Shown piece after piece: positions 35,259 to 44,856 of a stretch of DNA of 64,000 nt. The notes under the pieces are model-generated. The model made no database searches. It had not been told where the DNA came from and saw only the letters and a program-made list of their open reading frames with translations. Numbering within the stretch: the first letter of the stretch is position 1; the number at the start of each line of letters is the position of its first letter. Both the position numbers and the translations under genes were made by a program. The DNA is taken from positions 186,001-250,000 of the forward strand of contig NZ_JACCFP010000001.1 in NCBI RefSeq assembly GCF_013410655.1, read 5' to 3'. Source of the DNA: Nocardioides thalensis (lineage in GTDB: Bacteria > Actinomycetota > Actinomycetes > Propionibacteriales > Nocardioidaceae).

Positions 35259-36815
35259 ATGCCTGTCTCCGACGTCGCCGAGCTCGTGAGCGCGGCGGCC
35301 GCCGACGTGCCCGAGCGGCTGGCGGTCGTCGAGGCCGGTGGTCGCGGCCTCACCTGGGCCGAGCTCGACCACGAGGTGGACCTGGTCGCGAGCGGCCTCG
35401 GCGCCGCCGGGATCGTCGGCGGCCACCGGGTGATGATCGTGACCGGCAACCGGATCGAGTTCGTGACGACGTACCTCGGCGTGCTGCGCGCGCAGGCGGT
35501 CGCCGTACCCGTGAACCCGCAGTCCACGGCGGCCGAGCTGGCTCGGATGCTCGGCGACTCCGGGGCGCGGCTCGTCGTGGCCGACGCGTCCACGGTGTCC
35601 GTCGTGCGGGAGGCGGCGCAGGTGTCAGAGCAGCCCGTGCCCGTGGTTGTCGTCGGCGCACCGGCTCTGGACGGGGAGCTGTCGTACGACGGCCTCCGCG
35701 CCACCGCCGTTCGCGCGGTCCCGCCGATCCCGGACCCGGAGAAGCTCGCCGTCCTCCTCTACACCGGCGGCACCACCGGCGTCCCGCGCGGCGTGATGCT
35801 CACCCACCGCGCGCTGCTCGCCAACATCGAGCAGGTGGCGGCCGTCGAGCCGCCGATGATCCACCCCGACGACGTGGTGCTCGGCGTGCTGCCGCTCTTC
35901 CACGTCTACGGCCTCAACGCGGTGCTCGGCGGGGTGATCCGGCACCGCGCCAAGCTGGTGCTCACCGACCGGTTCGACCCCGAGGGCACGCTCAACCTGA
36001 TCGAGGACGAGGCGTGCAGCGTGGTGCCCGTGGCGCCACCGGTCTTCGCGCACTGGCAGCACGTCGAGGCCCTCGCCGAGCGGCTCGGGCCGGTGCGGCT
36101 GGTGCTGTCCGGCTCCGCGCCGCTGTCGGCCGAGACGGTCACCTGGTTCAGCGAGCTCACCGGCATCCCCGTGCACCAGGGCTACGGCCTGACCGAGGCC
36201 GCGCCGGTGGTGACGAGCACGCTGTGCTCCGCCGACCCGCAGCCGGGGTCGGTCGGCGCCGCCCTCGGCGGCATCGAGCTGCGACTCGTCGACGAGGACG
36301 GGAGCCCGGTCCTGGGCGCCGCCGCCGACGACCCGGGCGAGATCCAGATCCGCGGCGGCAACCTGTTCACCGGCTACTGGCCCGACGGGGGCGGCGGACC
36401 CGACGGCGACGGCTGGTGGTCCACGGGCGACCTCGGCTTCCTCGACCCGGCCGGCGACCTGTTCCTGGTCGACCGCGTCAAGGAGCTGGTGATCGTGTCC
36501 GGCTTCAACGTCTACCCGACCGAGGTCGAGGCGGTGATCGAGGAGGTCCCCGGCGTCCGGCAGGCCGCGGTCATCGGCGTCCCGGACGAGACGACCGGCG
36601 AGGCGGTGGTGGCGTACGTCGTACCTGACGATCCCGGCGCCGACGCAGGCCGGGTCGCCGACGACGTACGCGCGCGGTGCGCCGACCAGCTCGCGCGGTT
36701 CAAGCACCCCGCGCGGATCGAGGTCGTCGAGACGCTGCCGCGCACCGTGACCGGCAAGGTGCAGAAGGGCCGGCTGCGCGGCGAGGAGCGCCGCCGCACG
36801 CTGGGGCTGATCTAG
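35259..36815 (+). CDS. Acyl-CoA synthetase (AMP-forming)
   Basis: The 518 residues are an adenylate-forming enzyme: P-loop LLYTGGTTGVPRGVMLTHRA, GVLPLFHVYGL, the GSAPLSAETVTWF and HQGYGLTEAAPVVTST motifs, WWSTGDLGFLDPAGDLFLVDRVKELVIVSGFNVYPTEVEAVI, and the catalytic Lys in LPRTVTGKVQKGRLRG. It activates a carboxylic acid to acyl-AMP and acyl-CoA. The acid is unknown. ATG 35259 is 7 nt after TAGGAT. The stop shares a base with the glutaredoxin-like start (TAGTG). Confidence 0.92.
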   Translation: MPVSDVAELVSAAAADVPERLAVVEAGGRGLTWAELDHEVDLVASGLGAAGIVGGHRVMIVTGNRIEFVTTYLGVLRAQAVAVPVNPQSTAAELARMLGDSGARLVVADASTVSVVREAAQVSEQPVPVVVVGAPALDGELSYDGLRATAVRAVPPIPDPEKLAVLLYTGGTTGVPRGVMLTHRALLANIEQVAAVEPPMIHPDDVVLGVLPLFHVYGLNAVLGGVIRHRAKLVLTDRFDPEGTLNLIEDEACSVVPVAPPVFAHWQHVEALAERLGPVRLVLSGSAPLSAETVTWFSELTGIPVHQGYGLTEAAPVVTSTLCSADPQPGSVGAALGGIELRLVDEDGSPVLGAAADDPGEIQIRGGNLFTGYWPDGGGGPDGDGWWSTGDLGFLDPAGDLFLVDRVKELVIVSGFNVYPTEVEAVIEEVPGVRQAAVIGVPDETTGEAVVAYVVPDDPGADAGRVADDVRARCADQLARFKHPARIEVVETLPRTVTGKVQKGRLRGEERRRTLGLI

Positions 36816-37093
36816 TGTCTCGTGACGATCGCGGGGAGGCCTCCTCGACAACCGGTCCCCGGGTCACGCTGTACTCCCGGCCGGGATGCCACCTCTGCGA
36901 CGAGGCCCGGGCGGTGATCGAGGCCGTGTGCGCCGAGGTGGGGGAGTCCTACGAGGAGGTCTCGATCGTGGGCGACGCCGATCTCGAGCAGCGCTTCGCC
37001 AACGAGATCCCGGTGACGTTCGTCGACGGCCGGCAGCACGACTTCTGGCGGGTGAGTCCGGTGCGGCTGCGGGCCGCGCTGCGCGGCCGCTGA
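36815..37093 (+). CDS. Glutaredoxin-like protein
   Basis: The 92 residues form a thioredoxin-fold domain with a CHLC redox motif in VTLYSRPGCHLCDEARAVIE and cis-Pro IPVTFVDGRQHDFW. This is the small glutaredoxin/DUF836 family seen next to hemA in mycobacteria. GTG 36815 overlaps the synthetase stop by one base. The role is probably thiol-disulfide exchange, and the substrate is unknown. Confidence 0.88.
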   Translation: MSRDDRGEASSTTGPRVTLYSRPGCHLCDEARAVIEAVCAEVGESYEEVSIVGDADLEQRFANEIPVTFVDGRQHDFWRVSPVRLRAALRGR

Positions 37094-37139
37094 TCCTTCC
37101 GGCGCGCACGGCTCGCGCTGGTGTGTTGGGGGGCGTTGA

Positions 37140-37209
37140 TCGGATCTCGATACGACTCCGGTCACCCCGTCGCTGGCGCTCCGGGGTGACCTTCGTCTAC
37201 TCGATCTCC
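37140..37209. repeat. REP-like palindrome, TCTCGATACG..CTACTCGATC family
   Basis: Edges GATCTCGATACG (37143-) and TACTCGATC (-37206) enclose perfect 10-bp inner arms GGTCACCCCG/CGGGGTGACC (37160-37169, 37182-37191). The same edges occur at 50897-50954, over the ccsB stop. Confidence 0.7.
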
Positions 37210-37211
37210 TC

Positions 37212-37252
37212 GGCCGAGCGGGCCGTTCCTCGTGCCTCGGAACGGCCCGGCC
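37212..37252. terminator. Hairpin with TCGTGCCTC loop, upstream of rex
   Basis: A perfect 10-bp stem GGGCCGTTCC/GGAACGGCCC (37220-37229, 37239-37248) with loop TCGTGCCTC is flanked by GGCC boxes. It may end the synthetase-glutaredoxin transcript before the rex promoter. The loop and flanks match 10951-10979. Confidence 0.5.
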
Positions 37253-37259
37253 TCGGATT

Positions 37260-37288
37260 TTGTTCTCGCGTTCACAAACTCCTACAGT
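37260..37288 (+). promoter_or_regulatory. rex-hem operon promoter with Rex operator
   Basis: TTGTTC (37260-37265) and TACAGT (37283-37288) are spaced by 17 bp. The -35 box is the left arm of TTGTTCTCGCGTTCACAA (37260-37277), which matches the Rex site TTGTGAA-N4-TTCACAA with a perfect right arm and three changes on the left. Rex, encoded downstream, would repress here when NADH is low relative to NAD+. Confidence 0.7.
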
Positions 37289-37331
37289 GAGTGAGCCGCG
37301 CCCGCCGTGAGTGTGGCTAGGAAGCAGAGCT

Positions 37332-38051
37332 GTGAGCGCACGGAATTCGAGCGAGACCGCCCGGGTCATCCCCGAGGCCACGGTCGCCCGCCTGCCCGTG
37401 TACCTGCGTGCCCTCACCGCGCTCTCCGAGTCGGGGATCCGCACCTGCTCCAGCGAGGAGCTCGCGACCGCCGCCGGGGTCAACAGCGCCAAGCTCCGCA
37501 AGGACCTGTCCTACCTCGGCAGCTACGGCACCCGCGGCGTGGGCTACGACGTCGAGTACCTCCGCTACCAGATCGCGCGCGAGATCGGCGTGACGCAGGA
37601 CTGGCCGGTCGTCATCGTCGGCATCGGAAACCTGGGCCACGCGCTCGCCAACTACTCCGGCTTCCGCAGCCGCGGCTTCCGGGTCGTGGCGCTGCTCGAC
37701 GCCGACCCCGAGCGCCACGACGAGCTGGTGGCCGGCGTCGCCGTACAGCCGTTCGACGACCTGGAGTCGATCGTCGAGGAGCACGGTGTCGCGATCGGCG
37801 TCATCGCCACGCCCGCGCTCGCCGCGCAGAACGTCGCCGACCGGATGGTCGCCGCCGGCATCTCCAGCATCCTCAACTTTGCGCCCGCGGTGCTCACGGT
37901 GCCCGAGGGCGTCGACGTGCGGAAGGTCGACCTGTCGATCGAGCTGCAGATCCTGGCCTACCACGAGCAGCGCAAGGCCCACGGCGCCCAGGGCTCGTTG
38001 CCCGACGGCGTGGCCGACGGCGTTCCCGAAGTGACGGAGGCGGCCCTGTGA
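37332..38051 (+). CDS. rex: Redox-sensing transcriptional repressor Rex
   Basis: Rex senses the NADH/NAD+ ratio and represses respiratory genes. The 239 residues hold an N-terminal winged helix ([59 protein letters not shown]) and a Rossmann domain ([16 protein letters not shown]). GTG 37332 gives the usual N-terminus; the frame above it (from 37311) is not conserved. It overlaps hemA (GTGA), and its own promoter carries a likely operator. Confidence 0.95.
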   Translation: MSARNSSETARVIPEATVARLPVYLRALTALSESGIRTCSSEELATAAGVNSAKLRKDLSYLGSYGTRGVGYDVEYLRYQIAREIGVTQDWPVVIVGIGNLGHALANYSGFRSRGFRVVALLDADPERHDELVAGVAVQPFDDLESIVEEHGVAIGVIATPALAAQNVADRMVAAGISSILNFAPAVLTVPEGVDVRKVDLSIELQILAYHEQRKAHGAQGSLPDGVADGVPEVTEAAL

Positions 38052-39349
38052 GCGTCCTCGTGGTCGGCATCTCCCACAACTCCGCCCCGGTCTCCCTGCT
38101 CGAGCGGGTCGCGCTCGACGACGACGGCGTGCAGAAGCTCATCGCCGACGCCGCCGCGTCCGAGCACGTCTCCGAGGCGACCGTGATCTCGACCTGCAAC
38201 CGGCTCGAGATCTACACCGAGGTCGACCGCTTCCACGGCAGCGTGGAGGCGATCTCGCGGCTGCTCGTCGAGCGCGCAGGCGCGCAGACCGAGGCGATGC
38301 TGCCGCACCTCTACGTGCACTACGACGACGGCGCCATCTCGCACCTGTTCCAGGTCGCGGCCGGCATGGACTCGATGGCGGTCGGCGAGGGCCAGATCCT
38401 CGGCCAGACCCGGGAGGCGCTGCGCCGCGGCCAGGAGCTCGGCACGGTCGGCTCCGCCCTCAACGTGCTCTTCCAGCAGGCCCTGCGCGTCGGCAAGCGG
38501 ACCCGCGCCGAGACGGGGATCGACCAGGTCGCGCCGACGCTCGTCACCGCGGCCCTGACGCAGAGCGGCACCCGCGACCTGGCCGGCAAGTGCGTGGTCG
38601 TCGTCGGCGCCGGCGCGATGGCCGGCCTCGCCACCGCGACGGTCAGCAAGCTCGGCGCCGCCGACATCGCGGTGGTCAACCGCTCGACCGAGCGTGCCGA
38701 GCGACTGGCCGCGCAGTACGGCGGCCGCGCCGTCGCGCTCGAGCAGCTCGCCGCCGAAATCGGCGGAGCCGACGTCCTCATCAGCTGCACCGGCTCCGCC
38801 GGCACCCTCATCGGCCGCGAGCTGGTGGCGTCGGCGCGCGAGACCGATCGCCCGCTCACCGTCATCGACCTGGCACTGCCCCACGACGTCGACCCCACGG
38901 TCGCCGAGCTGCCGGGCGTCACCCTCGTCGGCCTCGCCGAGCTGGCCGAGGCGCTGCACGACAGCGAGACCGGCGCCGAGGTGCTGGAGGTGCGCCGGAT
39001 CCTCGGGGAGGAGGTCACCGCCTTCCTCGCCGCCCGCCGGCAGGCCAACGTGACCCCGACGGTCGTCGCCCTGCGGTCGATGGCGACCGCCGTCGTCGAC
39101 GCCGAGATGACCCGCCTCGAGACCCGCCTGCCCGACCTCGACGGCCCCGAGCTGGCCGAGATCCGGCAGACCGTGCGCCGCGTCGCCGACAAGCTCCTGC
39201 ACGAGCCCACCGTCCGGGTGAAGGAGCTCGCCAACGAGCAGGGCGCCGTCTCCTACGCCGCAGCGCTCGCGGAGCTGTTCGCGCTCGACCCCGAGGCCGT
39301 CGACGCCGTCACCCGGCCGATCGGCGTGCCCGAGGACGGTGGGTCATGA
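38048..39349 (+). CDS. hemA: Glutamyl-tRNA reductase
   Basis: HemA reduces glutamyl-tRNA(Glu) to glutamate-1-semialdehyde, the first step of haem synthesis by the C5 route. The 433 residues have the catalytic Cys in [16 protein letters not shown], the [18 protein letters not shown] segment, a Rossmann NADPH site [22 protein letters not shown] and a C-terminal dimer helix domain. GTG 38048 overlaps the rex stop. It overlaps hemC by ATGA. Confidence 0.96.
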   Translation: MSVLVVGISHNSAPVSLLERVALDDDGVQKLIADAAASEHVSEATVISTCNRLEIYTEVDRFHGSVEAISRLLVERAGAQTEAMLPHLYVHYDDGAISHLFQVAAGMDSMAVGEGQILGQTREALRRGQELGTVGSALNVLFQQALRVGKRTRAETGIDQVAPTLVTAALTQSGTRDLAGKCVVVVGAGAMAGLATATVSKLGAADIAVVNRSTERAERLAAQYGGRAVALEQLAAEIGGADVLISCTGSAGTLIGRELVASARETDRPLTVIDLALPHDVDPTVAELPGVTLVGLAELAEALHDSETGAEVLEVRRILGEEVTAFLAARRQANVTPTVVALRSMATAVVDAEMTRLETRLPDLDGPELAEIRQTVRRVADKLLHEPTVRVKELANEQGAVSYAAALAELFALDPEAVDAVTRPIGVPEDGGS

Positions 39350-40386
39350 CGACCGCCACCCGCACCATCCGGATCGCGACGAGGCGGAGCCTGCTCGCGA
39401 CCACCCAGTCCGAGCACGTTGCGGCGCTGCTGCGCGACCGGCTGGGCGTCGCGACCGAGCTGGTCGAGATCACCACCGAGGGCGACCGGTCCCAGCAGGC
39501 CGGCACCTCGCTCGTGGGCTCCAGCACCGGGGTCTTCGTCAACGCCCTCCGCGACGCCCTGCTCGCCGGTGACGTGGACGTCGCCGTCCACTCGCTCAAG
39601 GACCTGCCCACCCTCCCGGCCGAGGGCATCGCGCTGGCCGCCGTACCTCCGCGCGAGGACCCGCGCGACGTCGTCGTGGCCCGCGACGGCCTCACCCTCG
39701 GCGAGCTCCCGGCCGGCAGCACGGTCGGCACCGGCTCGCCGCGTCGTGCGGCGCAGCTGCACGCGCTCGGGCTCGGCGTCGACGTGGTCGGGGTGCGCGG
39801 CAACGTCGACACCCGTCTCGGCAAGGTGACCTCCGGCGAGCTCGACGCGGTCGTGCTCGCGCGCGCCGGTCTCGCCCGCATCGACCGTCTCGACGTGGTC
39901 ACCGAGGTCCTCGACCCGCTCCAGATGCTGCCCGCGCCCGGCCAGGGCGCGCTCGCGGTCGAGTGCCGCGCCGACGACGCGCTCGTCGAGGCGCTCGCGG
40001 CCGTCGACGACGTACCGACCCGCGCGGCCGTGGCCGCCGAGCGCTCCGCGCTCGCGACCCTGGAGGGCGGCTGCTCCGCGCCGATCGGCGCCCTCGCCGA
40101 CATCGCCGAGGGGGAGGAGGGACCGGAGCTGTGGCTCCGCGTCGTGGTCCTCTCCACCGACGGCTCCCTGTCCGTCCGACGCTCCGCGTCGGCGCCGCTC
40201 GCCACCGACGACCCGCAGCGCTGGGAGGACGCTGCGGTCGCCCTCGGCGCCTCGCTCGCCGAGGAGATGCTCGCCGAGGGTGCCGGACGCCTCGACGAGA
40301 CCGACCCGCACGACCCGGCCACGCCCCCGAACCCTTCCCCTGACCCCGCCCACGAAGCAGGATCTGCAGAGGTGCACAACGCATGA
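39346..40386 (+). CDS. hemC: Hydroxymethylbilane synthase
   Basis: HemC joins four porphobilinogen units to hydroxymethylbilane. The 346 residues show [35 protein letters not shown] (catalytic Asp and Lys region), [24 protein letters not shown], and the cofactor-attachment Cys in [16 protein letters not shown] Pro/Asp-rich tail of about 30 residues ends the protein. It overlaps both neighbours by ATGA, so rex-hemA-hemC-cobA/hemD are one operon. Confidence 0.96.
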   Translation: MTTATRTIRIATRRSLLATTQSEHVAALLRDRLGVATELVEITTEGDRSQQAGTSLVGSSTGVFVNALRDALLAGDVDVAVHSLKDLPTLPAEGIALAAVPPREDPRDVVVARDGLTLGELPAGSTVGTGSPRRAAQLHALGLGVDVVGVRGNVDTRLGKVTSGELDAVVLARAGLARIDRLDVVTEVLDPLQMLPAPGQGALAVECRADDALVEALAAVDDVPTRAAVAAERSALATLEGGCSAPIGALADIAEGEEGPELWLRVVVLSTDGSLSVRRSASAPLATDDPQRWEDAAVALGASLAEEMLAEGAGRLDETDPHDPATPPNPSPDPAHEAGSAEVHNA

Positions 40387-42041
40387 CGCGCAAGACAGCC
40401 CAGGCTGCCCCCAACACCGCTCCCTCGACCACCGCCGGGGGTGTGGCGTTCGTCGGCACCGGCCCCGGCGACCCCGACCTGCTCACCGTGCGGGCCCTGC
40501 GCCTCATCGAGGAGGCCTCGGTGATCATCACCGAGGCGCCCGAGCACGCCGACCTGATCCGGGTGGTGCGCGGCACCACCGGTGACGAGGCGAGCGCCGA
40601 GGCCGGCTTCGAGGTCGTCGACGGCGGCTTCGGCGAGGACGGCCAGCCGCTCACCCACGCCGCCCGCGCGAAGGTGGTGGTCCGCTACGCGAAGAAGCAC
40701 GCCCGCGTCGTGCGGCTGCTCGCCGGCGACCCGTTCCTCTACGCCTCCGGGCCCGAGGAGGCGCAGGCCGTCGCCAAGGCCGGCATCTCCTTCGAGGTCG
40801 TCCCCGGCGTCTCCTCGGTCGGCGCGGTCCCGGCGTACGCCGGCATCCCGCTCACCACCAAGGACCACCGCGAGGTCGCCGTCGTGACCTGCGGCGAGAA
40901 GGTCGACTGGAGCCGCTACTGCGACACCCCGACCCTGGTCCTGCTCTCCGCGGTCGGCCAGATCGGCGAGATCGCCCAGCAGCTGATCGAGACCGGCCGC
41001 TCGCCGCAGACGCCGGTCGCGATGACCCAGGTCGGCACGACCACCGAGCAGCGCACGGTCACCTCCACCCTGGAGAACATCGCCGCCGACGCGCGCGCCC
41101 AGCGCGTGTCGCCGCCGGCCGTGACCGTGATCGGCAAGGTCGTCGACCTGCGCGAGACGCTGTCGTGGTTCGAGACCAAGCCGCTCTTCGGCTGGCGGGT
41201 CCTGGTGCCCCGCACCAAGGAGCAGTCGGCCTCGCTCTCCAACCGGCTGCGCCACTTCGGCGGCGTGCCGGAGGAGGTCCCGACCATCTCGGTCGAGCCG
41301 CCGCGCAACCCGCAGCAGATGGACAAGGCCGTGCGCGGCCTCGTCGAGGGCCGCTACGAGTGGATCGCGTTCACGTCGGTCAACGCGGTCCGCGCCGTAC
41401 GCGAGAAGTTCGAGGAGTACGGCCTCGACGCCCGCGCGTTCTCCGGCCTCAAGATCGCCGCCGTCGGCGACAAGACCGCCGCGTCGCTGCTCGAGTGGGG
41501 CCTGCGGCCCGACCTGGTGCCGCCCGCCGAGTCGCAGTCCGCCGCCGGCCTGCTCGAGGTCTGGCCCGAGTACGACGACGTCCTCGACCCCATCAACCGG
41601 GTCTTCCTGCCCCGTGCCGACATCGCGACCGAGAACCTGGTCGCGGGCCTGATCGACCTCGGCTGGGAGTGCGACGACGTCACCGCCTACCGCACCGTCC
41701 GGGCCGCGCCGCCGCCGGCGCCGACCCGCGACGCGATCAAGACGGGCAAGTTCGACGCGGTCGTCTTCACCTCCTCCTCGACCGTGCGCAACCTCGTCGG
41801 CATCGCCGGCAAGCCGCACCCGTCGACGGTCATCGCGGTGATCGGCCCCGCCACGGCCAAGACCGCCGAGGAGCACGGCCTGCGGGTCGACGTCATGGCC
41901 GACAAGCCCGACGTCGAGGTCCTCGCCGACGCCCTCGCCGGCTTCGGCGCCGCCCGCCGCGCCGCCCTGTTGGAGGCCGGCGAGCCGGTCACCAAGCCGT
42001 CGGACCGCAAGCCGTCGGGGCGCCGCCGCAAGGCCGAGTGA
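40383..42041 (+). CDS. cobA/hemD: Uroporphyrinogen-III C-methyltransferase / synthase fusion
   Basis: The 552 residues join an N-terminal SUMT ([70 protein letters not shown]) and a C-terminal uroporphyrinogen-III synthase (from about 270, [61 protein letters not shown]). Fusion is normal in actinobacteria. The methyltransferase half leads to sirohaem and cobalamin and the synthase half to haem. It ends the rex operon. The intergenic repeat array follows at once. Confidence 0.95.
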   Translation: MTRKTAQAAPNTAPSTTAGGVAFVGTGPGDPDLLTVRALRLIEEASVIITEAPEHADLIRVVRGTTGDEASAEAGFEVVDGGFGEDGQPLTHAARAKVVVRYAKKHARVVRLLAGDPFLYASGPEEAQAVAKAGISFEVVPGVSSVGAVPAYAGIPLTTKDHREVAVVTCGEKVDWSRYCDTPTLVLLSAVGQIGEIAQQLIETGRSPQTPVAMTQVGTTTEQRTVTSTLENIAADARAQRVSPPAVTVIGKVVDLRETLSWFETKPLFGWRVLVPRTKEQSASLSNRLRHFGGVPEEVPTISVEPPRNPQQMDKAVRGLVEGRYEWIAFTSVNAVRAVREKFEEYGLDARAFSGLKIAAVGDKTAASLLEWGLRPDLVPPAESQSAAGLLEVWPEYDDVLDPINRVFLPRADIATENLVAGLIDLGWECDDVTAYRTVRAAPPPAPTRDAIKTGKFDAVVFTSSSTVRNLVGIAGKPHPSTVIAVIGPATAKTAEEHGLRVDVMADKPDVEVLADALAGFGAARRAALLEAGEPVTKPSDRKPSGRRRKAE

Positions 42042-42044
42042 GCC

Positions 42045-42273
42045 GAATCGGCCGTCGTGGTCGGTCGAATCAGCCGCGATGGTTCGCCGAATCGACCCTG
42101 ATGGTCATGCCGTGGCTTGGGGTACGCCGACCGCAGGACGCGCGCCATCAGCGATGACCACACGGCGAACCACGAGGCCCGCTTCGACGAACCATGACGG
42201 GTGATTCGAAGGACCATGAGGGGCAACTCGGCGAACCATGGAGGGCGATTCGGCCAACCATGGAGGGTGATTC
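42045..42273. repeat. Inverted array of 22-bp tandem units, three plus five
   Basis: Five units of exactly 22 bp run on the plus strand at 42164-42185, 42186-42207, 42208-42229, 42230-42251 and 42252-42273. They share an (A/C)GAACCATG-type core and end GATTC or a near form. Three reverse-complement units run at 42045-42066, 42067-42088 and 42089-42110. A 53-bp spacer separates them. The first unit starts 4 bp after the cobA/hemD stop and the last ends 10 bp before the hemB -10 box. Confidence 0.85.
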
Positions 42274-42295
42274 GGCGGTGGGGGAGAATCGGCGC

Positions 42296-43279
42296 ATGAG
42301 CGAGTTCGAGCGGCCCGTGATCCGACCGCGGAGGCTGCGCCGTACGCCGGCGATCCGGGCGATGGTGTCCGAGACGGCGCTGCGGCCCGAGCAGCTGGTG
42401 CTTCCCGCGTTCGTGAGGGAGGGCATCGACGCGCCACTGCCGATCGGGTCGATGCCGGGCGTCGTGCAGCACACCCGCGACACGCTGCGCAAGGCGGTCG
42501 TCGAGGCCGCCGAGGCCGGGGTCAAGGGCGTGATGCTCTTCGGCATCCCGGAGACCAAGGACTCGATCGGCTCCGCGGGCACCGACCCCGAGGGCATCCT
42601 CAACGTCGCGATCGCCGACGTGAAGGCCGAGGTCGGCGACGCGGTCGTCGTCATGAGCGACCTGTGCCTCGACGAGTTCACCGACCACGGCCACTGCGGG
42701 GTACTCCGCGAGGACGGCGAGGTCGACAACGACGCGACGCTGGAGCGGTACGCCGCCATGGCCGTCGTGCAGGCCGCGGCGGGTGTCGACATGGTCGGCC
42801 CCAGCGGCATGATGGACGGCCAGGTCGCGGTGATCCGCGACGCGCTGGACGCGACCGGGCACACCGACACCGGGATCCTGGCGTACGGCGCGAAGTACGC
42901 CTCGGCCTTCTTCGGGCCGTTCCGCGAGGCCGTCGACTCCAGCCTCCAGGGCGACCGTCGTACCTACCAGCAGGACTACGCCAACGCGGTCGAGGGCGTG
43001 CGTGAGTCGCTGCTCGAGGTCGAGCAGGGCGCCGACATCGTGATGGTGAAGCCGGCGCTCGCCTATCTCGACGTGATCCGGCAGGTCCGCGACGCGGTCG
43101 ACGTGCCCGTCGCCGCCTACAACGTCTCGGGGGAGTACGCCATGGTCGAGGCCGCCGCCGCGAACGGCTGGATCGACCGCGAGCCCGCGATCCTCGAGAC
43201 CCTCACCGCGATCCGTCGCGCCGGCGCCGACGTGATCCTCACCTACTGGGCCGTCGAGGCGGCCCGCTTGCTGCGCTGA
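42296..43279 (+). CDS. hemB: Delta-aminolevulinic acid dehydratase (porphobilinogen synthase)
   Basis: HemB condenses two ALA to porphobilinogen. The 327 residues show VLPAFVREG, the metal segment [16 protein letters not shown], the Schiff-base lysines in [16 protein letters not shown] and [16 protein letters not shown], and YNVSGEYAM near the end. The metal site has two Cys and an Asp in place of the third Cys, as I recall for actinobacterial enzymes, so metal use may not be classical zinc. ATG 42296 is 6 nt after GAGAAT (42284-42289). The frame above it enters the repeat array. Confidence 0.95.
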   Translation: MSEFERPVIRPRRLRRTPAIRAMVSETALRPEQLVLPAFVREGIDAPLPIGSMPGVVQHTRDTLRKAVVEAAEAGVKGVMLFGIPETKDSIGSAGTDPEGILNVAIADVKAEVGDAVVVMSDLCLDEFTDHGHCGVLREDGEVDNDATLERYAAMAVVQAAAGVDMVGPSGMMDGQVAVIRDALDATGHTDTGILAYGAKYASAFFGPFREAVDSSLQGDRRTYQQDYANAVEGVRESLLEVEQGADIVMVKPALAYLDVIRQVRDAVDVPVAAYNVSGEYAMVEAAAANGWIDREPAILETLTAIRRAGADVILTYWAVEAARLLR

Positions 43280-43319
43280 GCGCCGCCACCTCGGTCCTCC
43301 GCCCGACCCCGAAAAAGGT

Positions 43320-43358
43320 CTCGACCCCGGAACCTAGGGGGGTGGGTCCGGGGTCGAG
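43320..43358. terminator. Terminator between hemB and the transglycosylase gene
   Basis: Perfect 11-bp arms CTCGACCCCGG/CCGGGGTCGAG (43320-43330, 43348-43358) extend inward by GAACC/GGGTC with one mismatch. They lie after hemB and before the convergent transglycosylase stop. Confidence 0.75.
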
Positions 43359-43393
43359 CGTGTCGAGCGGAGAGCTCGCTCAGCTGGTGGGCA

Positions 43394-44599
43394 TCACTGG
43401 TAGGACGCGATGCACTTCTGTCGCATCTCGGCGTTCAGCGGGTAGGCCAGTGTGCACGAGACGTTGACCAGGGTGGCGTCGAGCGGGCCGAGCAGGCCGT
43501 CGACGAGGTTCTCGATCGGCTCGTCGAGGTCGGTGCCGGTGTCGGGCGCGTTGTTGTTGTCCGGGTCGAGCAGGCCGCCGCCGCCACCGCCGTTGTCGCC
43601 GTCGGGGTCCTCGCCGTCGGGGTTCTCCCCGTCGGGGTTCTCGCCGTCGGGGTTCTCGCCATCGGAGTCGCCGTCCGGGTCGATGCCGTCGCCGCCGCCG
43701 TTGTCGCCCTCGCCCTCGAACTCCTCGTTGTTGTCGTCGGAGGACCCGCCCCCGCCGCCGCCGTAGTAGTCGCCGTAGTCGGGGAGGTCGGGGTAGATGT
43801 AGTCCCCGGCCATCGTGTTGTCGGGGATCGTCTGGAAGTCGCCCTCGAGGTAGGCCTCCATGATGGAGAGCACGAGGTCGACGTAGGTCTGGCTGTGGTT
43901 GTAGCGGTAGACCGCGGAGCGCTGGCCGGTCAGGGTCGACAGGTCGTCGTCACCCGAGCAGAGGTAGACGGCGCTGGCGAGGGCCGCGTCGTCGATGTCC
44001 TGCGGGTTGCGCTCGGAGTCGTTGTCGGCGTCGACGCCCACGACCTGCCAGGTCGAGGGGATGAACTGCATCGGGCCGACCGCGCGGTCCCAACGGGTGT
44101 CCTCGTCGAGCTGGCCGGCGTCGGTGTCGGAGATCGCCGTGGTGCCCTTGGTGCCGTTGAGCGGGTTGCCGTAGAGGCCCGGGCGCGCGACGCCGTCGTC
44201 GTCGAGGACGTTGCCGCCGGAGCGACCGTGGTTGGACTCCACGCGGCCGATCGCGGCGATCAGCTGCCAGGTCACGTTGCACGACTTGTCGGCGGCGTTG
44301 ATCACCGTCTCGGCGCGCTGGTAGGCGGCGAGCGCGGAGGAGGGGATGTCGTTGGTGGACGCCGCGTTGACGATCTCGCCACCCCGGACCGAGCCGGGGT
44401 TGGGGTTCGTGACGCTCGCGGGCTCGTCCATCTCGTCGGTCGGCACGCTGATCGTGTCGTCGACCGGCTCCTCGGCCGCGGAGATGGGCGCCGTGACGCC
44501 GCCGATGCCGTAGACGCTGGCGGTCCAGGCGATGGAAAGCAGCGCCAGCGGCACGATGGTCGCTGCGCGCTGAACCTTCCCAAGACGCTTTGTCGACAT
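43394..44599 (-). CDS. Secreted lytic transglycosylase
   Basis: The 401 residues start with a signal peptide or anchor ([25 protein letters not shown]). A lytic transglycosylase domain (about 100-240) has the catalytic Glu in [37 protein letters not shown] and [19 protein letters not shown] disordered acidic part follows ([17 protein letters not shown], then DGEN/PDGE repeats), and the protein ends with a short Cys-containing segment. It cleaves peptidoglycan outside the membrane. A CGTAAC-N17-CGTTGT promoter lies 103-140 nt upstream, the type used by the anti-sigma gene. Confidence 0.88.
   Translation of the reverse strand: MSTKRLGKVQRAATIVPLALLSIAWTASVYGIGGVTAPISAAEEPVDDTISVPTDEMDEPASVTNPNPGSVRGGEIVNAASTNDIPSSALAAYQRAETVINAADKSCNVTWQLIAAIGRVESNHGRSGGNVLDDDGVARPGLYGNPLNGTKGTTAISDTDAGQLDEDTRWDRAVGPMQFIPSTWQVVGVDADNDSERNPQDIDDAALASAVYLCSGDDDLSTLTGQRSAVYRYNHSQTYVDLVLSIMEAYLEGDFQTIPDNTMAGDYIYPDLPDYGDYYGGGGGGSSDDNNEEFEGEGDNGGGDGIDPDGDSDGENPDGENPDGENPDGEDPDGDNGGGGGGLLDPDNNNAPDTGTDLDEPIENLVDGLLGPLDATLVNVSCTLAYPLNAEMRQKCIASYQ
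43596..43690 (-). repeat. Tandem 12-15-nt repeats encoding PDGEN in the transglycosylase
   Basis: Near-identical units GTTCTCGCCGTCGGG run in tandem on the plus strand. They encode repeated D-G-E-N-P residues on the minus strand, in the disordered tail after the catalytic domain. The repeat is a likely hot spot for length change by slippage. Confidence 0.75.
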
Positions 44600-44708
44600 G
44601 GTGTGTCTCTCTCCCCCTGGCCTGGCCGGGCCGAACTCTTTGCGCAGGCCATCCCTCGAGGCCCGCTCGTCGCCGGCCGCCACGCCTCCCGCGCGACCAG
44701 ACTCGCCT

Positions 44709-44737
44709 ACAACGAATGGTGGCACAGGGGAGTTACG
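44709..44737 (-). promoter_or_regulatory. BldN-type promoter of the transglycosylase gene
   Basis: On the minus strand CGTAAC (44737-44732) and CGTTGT (44714-44709) are 17 bp apart, the same spacing as at 33340-33368. A leader of about 100 nt follows. No other motif is recognised in the rest of the 44600-44856 gap except the hemL -10 box. Confidence 0.55.
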
Positions 44738-44844
44738 GGTGTCACATGTCTGTGGGCCCGCTCACGGCGCGCCTCCAGCGCCGCGACCCGACGATGCCCT
44801 ATCGACGACCCCGGCCCGGATGTGGGTTCCTCGGGCCCATCGGC

Positions 44845-44850
44845 GACAAT
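44845..44850 (+). promoter_or_regulatory. -10 hexamer of hemL, leaderless
   Basis: GACAAT is 6 nt before GTG 44857. Confidence 0.45.
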
Positions 44851-44856
44851 GAGTCG

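Noticed and set aside
42045..42273. CRISPR-like array
   Set aside because: The units are tandem with no unique spacers between them, the two halves are inverted, and no cas gene is near.
44600..44856. c-di-AMP (ydaO) riboswitch before the transglycosylase
   Set aside because: Such switches occur before wall-cutting genes in actinobacteria, but I could not place the conserved GGGGAGCC-type core in this leader. A covariance-model search would settle it.
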